This document shows, piece after piece, positions 49,001 through 61,000 of a stretch of DNA of 64,000 bases. The notes beneath the pieces are model-generated. The model searched no databases and was not told the DNA's origin. It saw only the letters and a program-made list of their open reading frames with translations. This DNA comes from Streptomyces minutiscleroticus. Lineage in GTDB: Bacteria > Actinomycetota > Actinomycetes > Streptomycetales > Streptomycetaceae. The stretch spans positions 1-64,000 of the forward strand of contig NZ_BMVU01000023.1 of the NCBI RefSeq assembly GCF_014650875.1, written 5' to 3'. Each line of letters starts with the position of its first letter. The stretch's first letter is position 1. The translations under genes were made by a program, and so were the position numbers.

Positions 49001-52000
49001 GCAGCGGCAGCCCGTTGGCGGCGTTCCACAGCCCCGTCCTGGCCACGATCTTGGCCAGGTGCTGGATGGCGTTGCGCGAACCCTCGGGCGTCTGCTGGGC
49101 GTTCTTGTCGAAGGAGACGGACACCGGCAGCGCCTGCTGGCCGCGGACCACGACGGCGGTGAGCGGGTTGGCCTCGGGCGAGGGTCCCTCGGTCAGAAGC
49201 TCCGCGTTGGCGTCGTGGGCCGACTCGCCCGGCCGCTGCGAGTACATGCGCATGTACCACAGGTGCTTGCCCGGGATGACGGGTTCGATGGTCCCGACGC
49301 GGGACGCGGCGGCGCGGGTGGCAGCCTCGAACTTCCTCTCGGCCTCCGCGTGCTCCGGTGAGCCCGCGGGCGCGGCCCGCATCTCCGTCTGGGCCTGCTT
49401 CGCCCTGATCAGGGCGAAGGTCAGGTCCAGGTAACCGCGCAGCTCCGTGAGGTGCTCGTCCGTACCGGCCTGTTCCTGGCGCCCGATCTCCTGACGCAGT
49501 TGCGCAGCGGTCTCCCGCAGGTCGTCCAGGCCCTGGTTGCGCAGGTTCGCCAGGACCGCCCTGCGGTGCCGGTCATTGCGCCGCGCGACGCGCGAGTGGT
49601 TCTCCAGGGACACCTGGTGGCTGCCGTCCTCGCTGGACAGGACCACGGTGGCGAAGTGGTAGCCGAAGTAGGCACTGCCGGCGTCGACCTGCGGTTTGGC
49701 GTAGTTGTGCTCCAGACTCGGCTGGCCGTGGGCGCCGGACGCCGCGACGGACTGGACCAGGTAGCCCTCGCCTACCTCGGCCCACGCGTGCTCGTTGACC
49801 CCGATCCGGCGTGCGGCGTCCGACAGGGCGCCGCGGCGCGGGTCGGACTGCTGGGCGAGGCTGAGGGCACTGCCGTACGCGCGGCCGGGCAGCGGACCGC
49901 TGCCGTCGCCACCGGTGGGCCGGTCGTCCCGGCGGACGAACGAGGCCGCCCACGCCGGGTCCGCCGTCTCCGGCCGCATGTCGCCGTCCGCGACGTGGCC
50001 CAGGGCGTCGGCCAGGTGGTGGGTGCCGGTGACCTCGGTCCCGTCGGAGGCGTTGACCGGCGCCGTGACCGCCGGGCCGCCCCCGGGGGCGCGGAAGACC
50101 GTGTGCGACGTGCGGGCGTTGCCGGCCAGCATGTCGGCGAAGTCCCGGCAGACCTCCTCCGTGGACTTCCCGGAGTGGGTCAGGAAGTCGGGCATCACGC
50201 GGAACAGCCGTCTGCTGCCCCCGTCGGGGGTGGGCAGGACGATGCTCAGGTTCTCGTCGGTCCGCAACCGCACCGCCATGCCCGCACGCGCCAGCTTGAC
50301 CGAGGCGCTGTCGACGGCCTCCCGCGTCGCGAAGACCTGCTGCCCCGGCGTGTCGTCCTCGACGGCGAGCGTGCGGTCGGAGGAGATCCGCAGGGCGGGG
50401 CGCGCGGTGACGAGCGTCTGGTCGTAGTCCTGCTCGGACAGGAGGAGCTTGGGGGCGTCCTCCGTGCCCGACAGCGCCCGCGGGGTCTGCCACCCACCGT
50501 GGGCCCTGCCGGGTTTGCGGAACAGCACACCCTCGCCGCGGTTGTCCACGACACCGTAGTCCGTCGTGGTCAGCGGCTCGGCCCGGCGCGCCTGGATCCC
50601 GTCGCCGGGCTCGGAGTCGTTCTCGTACAGGCCGACGATGTCCGAGAGGTCCCCGTCGCTGCCGGCGTCCTGGTTCGGCCGGACGGAACTCCACACCGTG
50701 CCGACACCGTCGCGGACGGGACCCAGCGTGATGCGGTCGGTGCCGGTCCGCCAGTCCGTGGACGGGCGCGGGGCGTGCTCGGAGAACCACACCCGGGCGC
50801 CGGTCAGATCGGCGACGTGCTGCGCCAGGGACTCGATGTCCTCGTGCGGGAAGGCCAGGACGATGTCGCTCTTCCCGTGCCGCGCCGGGTCCCGCGTGAC
50901 GAGCCGGGCGAACTCGCCGGCGTCGTCCAGCGTGACCATGCCGTCGGGCGTGTTGAGCCGGACCGAGTCCCCGTGCTCCTCGGCGAGGACCACGTACGGG
51001 TCCGACCACTGCGCGGGCCACACGCTCAGCCCGCCGTCCTCGTGCTCCACCGCGTAGGTGTCCAGGAGCGGCACCTGGTCCCCGCTGCCGGTCCAGTTCC
51101 GCACGGTGCCCTCGTCCCGCGTCAGCCGGGTCTCCCGGCCGAGGGCCGCGTCGTGGCGCCGCATGTACGAGGCGAGGGCGTCCTCGGCGGCCAGCTCGGC
51201 CGGCGAGGCGCTGAGCGCGAGCGACCCGAGGAACAGGAGGTGCCCCTCGCCGACCGGGGTGTTCGGACGGAGCCCCAGCACCCGCCTGGCCAGGCCGTGC
51301 AGTTCGCCGAGCACACCGGTGGCGCTGCCCGTCGCGTCCGTGTGCTTCCGCGCGAGTTCCCGCAGCGCCATCGCCGTGCCGACGAGCATCTCCGGCGAGT
51401 GGTCGTCGCGGGCCGCGGAGCCGAAGAGGAGGTCGAGGTACTCCTCGGGCGTGAGGTCCGGGTCGCCGTCCTGGCTGCCGGTGTCGTCGCTGGTGTCGTC
51501 GGCGAACCGGAACTGCGCCAGCCTCTCGGCCTCGGGGTCGTCCGCGAACCGGAACTGCGCCAGCGCCTCGGCATCCGGCCGTGAGAGCCGGGGCCGGCCG
51601 CCCCCGCCCTCGGCGCCGGACAGCGTGTTCAGGTCGTACGCCTCCTCCTCGCCCCGAAGGCCAGCGGCCGGGTCCTGCGTGTACGAGCCGGTGCGGACGT
51701 CACGGGCGTCGCCGTGGGCGGACGGACCGGGGGCGTTCGCCGGTGCCGGGGCGGTGCCGCCGGAGGAGGCCAGGGGCGGCGCGGCGGGCGCGGTGGGTCC
51801 GGCGGCGTCCTCGGGGCGCAGGTTCCCGTCGAGGGCCGCGCGCAGGAGAGGGCTGAGGGTGTTCGCGGTCAGGGACCGGTCCCAGCCCTGGCGGGCGGCG
51901 TACTGGCCGGCGATGTGCTGCAGGCCGGCCCAGGTGAGCGGACCGGGGTCGGTGCCGCCGGCGGCCTGGAAGCGGAGCTCCTCCAGTCGTCCGAAGCCCT

Positions 52001-55000
52001 CGATCAGTTCGTGGAACTCCGTCTCGCGCGCCGGGTCGCTGTCGATGTCCAGGCCGTGGGTGAGGCGCAGGGCCCGGACCCAGTGCAGGGCGCGGGTGGT
52101 GCGCCGGGGCAGCTGGGCGGGCAGTCGGCCGAGGTCGGCCAGGGCACCGAGGGCGGTGGCACGGGGCTCGGGACGGAACTCGTCGAAATGCCCCTGGGGG
52201 CGGTCGGGGTCGTCGAACTTGATGACGCGCGGGGGCAGGCCGTTCTCGGCGTCGGCGGTGCCGACCTGGGCGTCCGAGGCGAAGACGGTGCGGCCGGTCT
52301 CGTTGGCCACATGCTGCGCGGAGGGCGGGACGGACAGCAGGTCCTGGCCGGGCCGGGTGAAGGACAGCTCGCACCACAGCGCCCACACCGGCTGCTCGGG
52401 CGGCAGGGCCTGGAGGCTCTTGCGCCGGGCCAGCATCCGGCCGAGCTGGACGGGCGGGGTGGCCTGGTTGGCGCCGGTGCTGCGGCGGGGCACGGTGGTG
52501 CGTCCGCTGTCGCCGTGTCCGACGGCGATGTAGGAGTCGGCCAGGGCCCGCGGCAGGGGCAGCGCCCCGCTCTCCTTGGAGCCGTGGACACCGGGCAGCG
52601 AATCCAGGAAGTCGGAGTAGTGCTGGACGGCGGACAGCGGGCGCATGGACTGCTCGCGCAGGGCCATGTCGTGCGCGTCGAGGAACGCCCGCCCGGTCAG
52701 CCGCTGCCCGTCGATCGTAGGCAGCGGATACGAGTGGATGTCGCTGTCCGGGAAGACGGTGCCGTCGGAGGCGGTGACGGTGGCTTCCGGGTCGTCCGGG
52801 ACCAGACCGGGGTCGGCCGGGATCCAGGAGCCGGCCGGATCGTCCGCCGAGTCCGGCGTCGCCAGGACCGGTGCCCGCCGTCCGCCGGGGACCGGCTGCA
52901 GGCGCAGGTCACCGTTGGTGAACCAGGCGCGGGTGCCGGTGCGGTCCGCGATCACCCGCGCCAGGGCCTCGTTCTGACCGTTCTCCTGCTCCCCCATCAG
53001 GAGGACGACGGGGACGCCCGGCCGCCGCTCGGGGTCGTGCAGCACGATCTCGGCGAACTCGGCGTCCGACACCGGCGTCCCGGCCACCACGACCAGGCCG
53101 TCGTCGTTGCGTTCGGCCACCACCGCGTGGGCGGTGGGGCCCCAGGGCGCGGGACGTACGCCCTGGAAGTCGGCGGTCTGCTCCAAGTGCAGGGCGAGGC
53201 CGGGACGTCCGGTCCAGTTCCGTCCGTGCGGCGTGCCGTCCGGCCCGCTGAGCGAGGACGCCGGCGGATACCCCTGCCGGGTCAGCCCGTACGCGGCGAT
53301 CGCGGCCAGACTGCCGCTGCGCCCCCGCCGGTGGGCACTGCTCACGACGGTGAAGGCGTCGAAGTGCCGGGCGGCGTCCACCGGAGTGCCGGCCGGGAGG
53401 TGCAGCACCATGCGCGTGATGCCGTCCAGGTCCAGCGGCTCCCGGCCGAAGTCGGGGTGTCCGGCGCGCGCCGCCTCGATCACGCGCAGGGAGTTGAACA
53501 GCCCGTTGCGCATCTCCTGCGACAGCGGCTGCGAGCCGAACGTGGCGTCGATGACGTTCCACAGTTCTCGCAGACGGCGCTGGACCGCGTCGTCCGCGGG
53601 CGGCGCCGCCGCGGGGCCGGCGGCGTCCTCGGGGCGCAGGTCCCCGTCGAGGGCGGCACGCAGCAGGTGTTCCAGGGAGTTGGCGGACAGCGAGCGGTCC
53701 CAGCCCCGGCGCACCGCGTACTCGCCGGTGATGTGCTGCAGACCGCCCCAGGTGAGCGGACCGGGGTCGGTGCCGCCGGCGGCCTGGAAGCGGAGCTCCT
53801 CCAGCCGTCCGAAGCCCTCGATCAGTTCGTGGAACTCCGTCTCGCGCGCCGGGTCGCTGTCGATGTCCAGGCCGTGGGTGAGGCGCAGGGCCCGGACCCA
53901 GTGCAGGGCGCGGGTGGTGCGCCGCGGGAGCTGGGCGGGCAGTCGGCCGAGGTCGGCCAGGGCGGTCAGGGCGGTGGTGCCGGGTTCGGGGCGGAACTCG
54001 TGGAAGTGGCCCTGGGGGCGGTCGGGGTCGTCGAACTTGATGACGCGCGGGGGCAGGCCGTTCTCGGCGTCGGCGGTGCCGACCTGGGCGTCCGAGGCGA
54101 AGACGGTGCGGCCGGTCTCGTTGGCCACATGCTGCGCGGAAGGCGGGACGGACAGCAGGTCCTGGCCGGGCCGGGTGAAGGACAGCTCGCACCACAGCGC
54201 CCACACCGGCTGCTCGGGCGGCAGGGCCTGGAGGCTCTTGCGCCGGGCCAGCATCCGGCCGAGCTGGACGGGCGGGGTGGCCTGGTTGGCGCCGGTGCTG
54301 CGGCGGGGCACGGTGGTGCGTCCGCTGTCGCCGTGTCCGACGGCGATGTAGGAGTCGGCCAGGGCCCGCGGCAGGGGCAGCGCCCCGCTCTCCTTCGAGC
54401 CGTGGACACCGGGCAGCGAATCCAGGAAGTCGGAGTAGTGCTGCATCGCGGACAGCGGCCGCATGGACTGCTCGCGCAGGGCCATGTCGTGCGCGTCCAG
54501 GAACGCCCGCCCGGTCAGCCGCTGCCCGTCGATCGTAGGCAGCGGATACGAGTGGATGTCGCTGTCCGGGAAGACGGTGCCGTCGGAGGCGGTGACGGTG
54601 GCTTCCGGGTCGTCCGGGACCAGACCGGGGTCGGCCGGGATCCAGGAGCCGGCCGGATCGTCCGCCGAGTCCGGCGTCGCCAGGACCGGTGCCCGCCGTC
54701 CGCCGGGGACCGGCTGGAGGCGCAGATCGCCGTTGGTGAACCAGGCGCGGGTGCCGGTGCGGTCGGCGATCGCCCGGGCCAGGGCCTCGTTGCGGCCGTC
54801 CTCCTCGCCCATCAGGAGGACGACGGGGGCGCCCGGCCGCCGCTCGGGGTCGTGCAGCACGATCTCGGCGAACTCGGCGTCCGACACCGGCGTCCCGCCC
54901 ACCATGACCAGGCCGTCGTCGTTGCGTTCGGCCACCACCGCGTGGGCGGTGGGGCCCCAGGGCGCGGGGCGTACGCCCTGGAAGTCGGCGGTCTGCTCCA

Positions 55001-58000
55001 AGTGCAGGGCGAGGCCGGGACGTCCGGTGAAGTTCCGGCCGTGCGGCGCACCGTCGGGGCCGGTGAGTGAGGTCGCCTGCGGATAGCCCCCCTTGGTCAG
55101 CCCATAGGCGGCGATCGCGGCCAGGCTGCCGGCGCGGTTCCGGCGGTGGGCACTGCCCACCACGAGGAACGCGTCGTAGTGCTGGGCGGCGTCCACCGGT
55201 GCGTCGGGTGGCAGGTGCAGCACCATGCGCGTGATGCCGTCCAGGTCCAGCGGGTTCCGGCCGAAGCGGGGGTGCCCGGCGCGCGCCGCCTCGATCACGC
55301 GCAGGGAGTGGAAGAGTCCGTCGCGGGTCGCCTGCGGCAGCGGCTGCGAGCCGAAGGTGGTGTCGAGGAGCTCCCGCAGTTCCCGGAGGCGCCGCTGGAT
55401 GGCGTCGTCGGCGGGCGGCGGCGCGGCGGGGACGGGACGGGCGGGCGGCACCGGGGCGGGCACGGGCGCGGGTGTGTGGGGCTGCGGCACGTGCGTGCCG
55501 GTGGTGCCGTCCCACAGGGCGCGGACGGCGACGTAGGCGTCGCTGCCGTCGCCCGGTCCGCCCTCGGCGACGTCGAACAGGGCGCGGGTGCGGGCCAGCG
55601 CCTCGTTCTCGATGTCGGTGAACTCGACGGGGTTGACGTCCGCGGGACGCACTCCGCGCGGGCGGGCCGGTGCGACGCTGCGCGGGTGACGGGGTGCGGG
55701 CCGGGGGCCCTCGCCGTACAGCCGGCGCAGCAGCGGGTACAGGGCGGGCTGGCGGGTGCGCACCCATTCCGGGCCGTCGTTGACGCGGGGCAGCCCGGTG
55801 TTGTCGTCGGTGCCACCGTTGGTCATGAGGTAGACGTTGGTGAGCTGGGCGAAGAACTCCCGCTCGTCACGGCTGCTGTAGTTGGGGGCGCTGCGGCGGC
55901 CCTGGGCGTCGTAACCGTAAAGGGGACCGTCGGGCCAGTTGCCCGCCTCGCCGTGTCGTGTGGTGGTGCGGAAGGCGTTGGTGATGCGCTGCCGGTCGAC
56001 GGCGTTCAGACCGTGCTGGTGCACGGTGTGGGCGAACTCGTGCGTGGTGGTCGAGTAGCCGTCGGCGTAGGCGGTCTCGCCGGTGGTGACGGTGGTGCGC
56101 TCGCCGAGCAGGTTCTCCTCGGTGACGGCCGCGGCGCGCGCGCCGACGCCGCGGACCTCGTCCCAGGGGCGGCCGTCGGCCGTGAAGGCGCCCCGCAGGA
56201 AGCGGAAGGCGTCCACGGAGGTCATGGCCTCGGTCCTGGGCACCACCACGACGCGGGAGCCGCCCTTGAGGAGCCGGGCCGTGACCTCGGGGTCGTGCAG
56301 CATCCCGGCGATCTGGGTGCGGGCCCGGTCGCGCGCGGAGACGGGCTGCTCGACCCCGGCGGGCACCTGGATCATGAGATGCGCCGCGACCGAGGCGAAC
56401 TCGTCGGGGGTGAGCGTGGTGCGCAGGGCGTCCACGAGCGAGGGGTCGGAGGCCAGGCGTTCGCGGTCGGCGGGCGGCAGGAGCGCCAGGGCGGCGTCCC
56501 GGTCGGCGGTGGACATGCCGGGCAGCCGGGCGGCGAGCGCGCGGACCGGGTCGGCAGCCACCTCGGGGATGGTGCGCAGCGCGTCGGCGAGCGTGGTCAG
56601 TTCGGTCCGCAGGCCGGGCAGGTCCCCGTCGGTGACGCCGAGGGCGCGCCAGGTCCCCTCGTGGCGGGCGAGGGTTTCGGCGTCCAGGGCCGCGGTGTCG
56701 AGCAGTTCGCTGAGCCGGACGGTGAGGGAGGGTGCGGCGCCGGCGGGCCGGGCGGAGCGGTAGACGTCCTCGCGCGCGGTGACCGGGCCGAGGGCGCGCG
56801 GGCCGTCGGCGGAGGCGGCGCGCGACGCCCACAGCAGGTCGAGGAGGTCGCGTCCGCGCAGCTCCGGGTCGGTGGCGGTGGCCAGGGCGAGGGCGGCGTC
56901 GGCGACGGAGTCGGCGGGCGCGGGCACGGTGAAACCGTCGACCGTGACGGTGTCGGTGAAGGGCCGGTCCACGGCGGTGATCCTGATCGGGACGCCGTCC
57001 ACCGACACGTTCAGGACCCGGCCGCCGCCCGTGACGGCGGGCGTCCGCACCGGCGCGCCGGGGAACTCCCGCTCCAGCGCCCGGCGGATCTCGGTGGCGG
57101 TGGGGAGAGTGCTCGCGGAGAGCTGGAACTCCACGGCGTCCAGCGGCCGGGGCACCCCGAACTGCACCCGGCCGCGGGCCGCTCCGGCCAGCACCACGGA
57201 GTGGCCGAGGTTCTGCAGCACGGTGCCGACCCGGCGGCCGGTGTCCAGCGCGTTGCCACCGATGGAGGCGCCGGTGGGGGCCGCGGGCAGGGGCGGCGGG
57301 ACGGAGGCCGGGTCCTGCTGCGACAGCGGCGGGGCCGGCGGTGCGTACGCCGTCCCGACCTCGGCCGCACGGGCCGCGTCGGCGGCCGCCTGCGCGCGCA
57401 GGAGGCCGTAGCGGAACTCGTAGCTGTGGGTGTGCCCGGACCGCACCTGGCGCCGGTAGTAGGACGGGAAGTCACCGGCTTCGCCGGAGAACAGGTCGGC
57501 GTTGGTACCCGACCTGCCCGCGTCGGCGATGAGCCGCCGGTGCGTGATGGTGTTGTCGAACTCGATGCGCTCCATCTCACGGCCGTAGTACGCCGCGGGC
57601 GAGATGCCCTCCTGGGCGGCCCAGTGCTCGATGCTGCCGTCGTAGGCGTAGCCGTCCCATGCGGCGCGGCGGGCGTCTGCGGAGCCGTTGAGCAGCTCGA
57701 ACAGAGCGGCCCCGAACAGACGGCTGTCACCCGCCCTGCGCACCGCGGCATGGTTCGGATTCAGCACGACCGTCCGGCTGCCCGACGCCCAGTGACCCAC
57801 GCCCGAGCCCTGCGCACGGCCGAACGTCACGGTGATGGAGTCGAGGGAGGCCAGGAGCGGACCGGCCACGGCGCTGAGGAACTGGGCGAGTTCCCTCATC
57901 AAGGGGCCATCGCGGTCCGTCGTGAAGAGCACTCCGCCCACCGTGCCGGTGAACGCGCGCGAGGAGGACCTGTGCGAGGGCCCGTAGGCCAGATCCGAGT

Positions 58001-61000
58001 CGTAGTCGGAGGACGACGCGGAGGACCCCGGCATCGAACCGTAGGCCAGGGCCGAGTCGTAGCCGGAGGACGACGACGCGGGGGAGTCCGGCATCGAACC
58101 GTGGGCCAGGTCCGCGTACTGGCCGGCGGAGGTGGAGCGCCCGCCCCTGCGCCCGCCGCGCCCGCTCAGCGTGTCCAGCTCGTACGCTTCTTCCCCTTCC
58201 GGGAGCCCCGGCAGGTCCTCGGCGGACACGGGAGGGGACGGGGGCAACGGGACGGCGGCCGGGTCCTGTGCCGCCGGCGCCGTCCGCGCGGCGCTGCCGG
58301 TCCGCGTTCCCTGATCGTCGGTCCGCGTGACCGGAGCGGGTGCCGGCGTACGCGGGACCAGCGGGACGAAGTCGCCGCCGCGGCGGCGGAGCCGGAGGTG
58401 CGGGCCGCTGTCGCCGACCGGTCCCGGATAGGTGTGGGCGGTGCCGTTCTCCTCGACCAGGGTGACGGTGGCGCCGGTGGCGGCGGCGGCCCACTCGGCG
58501 ACCGCCCGGTCGGCACCGGGACCCCAGGGAGCCTGGGCGAGGTGGCGGCGCAGGTGGCTCTCCAGAGCCTCCGTGCTCGGCGCGGGAGCGCCGTGGCGCG
58601 GTACGAGGGGCGGCGGCGAGAACAGCGCGTCCCGCTCGGCCGGGGTGCCCGGCAGGCCGTTCAGCCGCATCAGCTGGGCGGGCGGCGCCCCGGCGCGCAT
58701 CCGCAGACGGGCGGCCTCCTGGTGGTCCAGGCCCGGCTGCTCGGCGGCGTGGCGCAGGGCCGTGGAGAGCGCGCCGAAGAAGCCGTTGCCGCGGCCGGTG
58801 GGCTCGCCCTGGGTGTAGGTGGCGCCATCAGGTGCGGTGAGGACGCCGTCGCGGGCGAGGCGGTAGCGCGGGCCGGTGCCGTCGGCGGGCGGCAGCCAGG
58901 GCGGGGTGGTGTGGCTGCGGTGCGCGGGCGGCTGCGCGGGGCGCGTGCCCTCCGAATCCGAGGTCCCCGAGGTTTCCGGGGCGGGCAGCGGTGCGGTGAC
59001 CGGGGCCGGGGTGCCCGGCGGCAGGGCGGCGTGGAAGAAGCCGTCGGCGGAGAACAGCACCGGGTCGGCGGCCGGGTCGACGGCGGCCGGGTCCACGCCG
59101 TGCGGGAGGAACAGCTGGTCCCGGCCCTCGCCGGTGACCACGGTCAGCGGGGTGCCCAGGACCCGTGCGGCGAGGGCGGGCAGCAGGTCGGCGCCGCCGT
59201 GGTCGCCGGCGCGCCGCTCGGGCGGGGTCGAAATGCCGTCCGGCCGCCCGGTGCCGTCCTGGACCGGCTCGGCCGCGAACGGGCGGGACAGGGCGGCGGT
59301 CGCCAGCGCCACCCGCTGCTCCGGAGTCGGCCAGAACGTCTCCGGAAGGCGGCCGAGGGCGTCGAACTCGGCCTGCTGGGCCGGGGTCAGCACCACACCC
59401 GCCGCGTCCAGTTCCGCCTGCGTGAAGGTGTCGGCGACGTCCAGGGCGAGGGCGTCGAGCAGGTCCTCGTTGCCGTCCTCGCCCAGCGCCCAGGCGAGGC
59501 GGTCGCGGGCGGCGCCGACGGCCTCCGCGGTCACCGCGGGGTCGGCGGGGGAGGCCGTGAACCGGTCGGCGAGGTCGGTGCCGAGCAGGTGGGGCAGCCG
59601 GCCCCGGTCCCGGGCGGCGGCCAGCAGCGCGTGGAAGAACGAGGCGCCGTCGTGCGGCACGGCGTGCACCTCGCGCACCGTGGCGCCGTCGGGGGAGGTG
59701 AGCGTGCGCGGGGCGGAGTCGGTGGCGTCGGTGACCTTGTACGGCTCCGGCGCCTGCGAGCGCCAGTCCGGCGCGGTGTACTCCTGCGGCACGTCCCTTA
59801 CCGGCACCGCGGCCGAACCCTGGTGGTGGGCGGTGAGGCGGGACGCGGCGAGGTGCAGCCGGTGGTGGTCCGCGGCGGCGGCGTCCACGCGCCCCTCCCA
59901 CAGCCGCACCGCGTCGCGGGCGGCCTGCCAGGCGACGACCGCCGGGGACTCGGCGACGTCCCGGGTCAGCACGGTCGCCAGTGAGGGGTCGTCGTCGCCG
60001 AGCGCGGTCCGCTCCCCGGGGCTCAGGGAGAGCCAGGTCTCACGGGCCCGCGCACGGGCGTCGTAGTACCCCTTTTCCGCCTCGGCGAGGTCCTCGGCGG
60101 CCTTGGCCATGTCGTCCCAGGCCGTGGCGACCTCGTCGGGGAACGTGGTGTCGTCCAGGAGGCCGTACTCGCGGGCGACGTCCTCGCTCAGCCAGACCAG
60201 GGCGGTGGTCTCGGCCTCGGCGGCGCGCGGGCCGCGCTTGGCCCTGCCGAGTGCGTGCAGCGGGCGGCTGTCGCTGATCCGGTGGTCCGCCTCGGCCACC
60301 GTCAGCCAGCTCACCGGCACCGAGAACAGCATGCCGCGGTCGGGGGTGGCCTTGACGGCCGAGCCGACGCTGCTGTCCGGGCCGCCCTTGAGCGCGGTGG
60401 CGTTCTCGGTGCCGCCGACCGGGACCGGGAAGCTCGGGACGGCCGCACCCGCGTTGCCGGTGGTCAGGATCGGCGTGGTGGTCACCACGCCCTCGACGGA
60501 GTCCGGGATGCCGGTCTCCTGCGCCTCGGAGCTCTTCGGCTTCCGCCCGGCGGACATACGGGGCTTGCTCTCCACGGCGAGCAGCCGCGCGCCGCGGCGG
60601 TGCATCTTCGCGTAGAGGCGGGAGTCGGCGGTGTGGGCCTGGCCGAACAGGCGGGCGGAGGTCTGGGTGGGCAGGGCGGAGCCGTCCGCGCCGAGGGCCT
60701 CGAGGAAACCGGCGGTCAGCCCGTCCTGCGAGGTGGCCTCCTGCTGCGCCTGCGCGGGCGCCGTGCCCAGGCCGGTGAGCGGGGTGAGGCGGGCCATGCG
60801 CACCCGTGCGGCCAGGCTCTCGCCGGTGTGCCGGGTGCCGAGGTCGCCGTCGCCGAAGCCGTCGGCGCGGGCGGTGGCCAGGGTCAGGGCGTCCTGCACG
60901 TTGGCCGCGCCGCGGACGTCCACGGCGACGACGCCGGAGCGGACCCGCTCGTCGAAGGGCAGGACGTCGGGGTCGGGGCCGCGCGTGCCGTCACCGGCGC

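Larger units (their letters stand above)
51803..55438 (-). repeat. 1,818-bp in-frame tandem duplication (two copies)
   Basis: Copy A (about 53621-55438) and copy B (about 51803-53620) match at a constant 1,818-bp offset (606 codons), for example the GHG codon at 54335 and 52517 and the Cys codon at 54191 and 52373. Long runs are identical, with clustered differences near the junctions. Each copy has a helical part, a Cys-less module beginning GRNFTG or GRNWTG, and an HG/C module. Confidence 0.92.

Noticed and set aside
51803..55438. Tandem repeats considered as a CRISPR array or transposon pair
   Set aside because: The unit is 1.8 kb, coding and in frame with the flanking protein, with no spacers, inverted ends or transposase.
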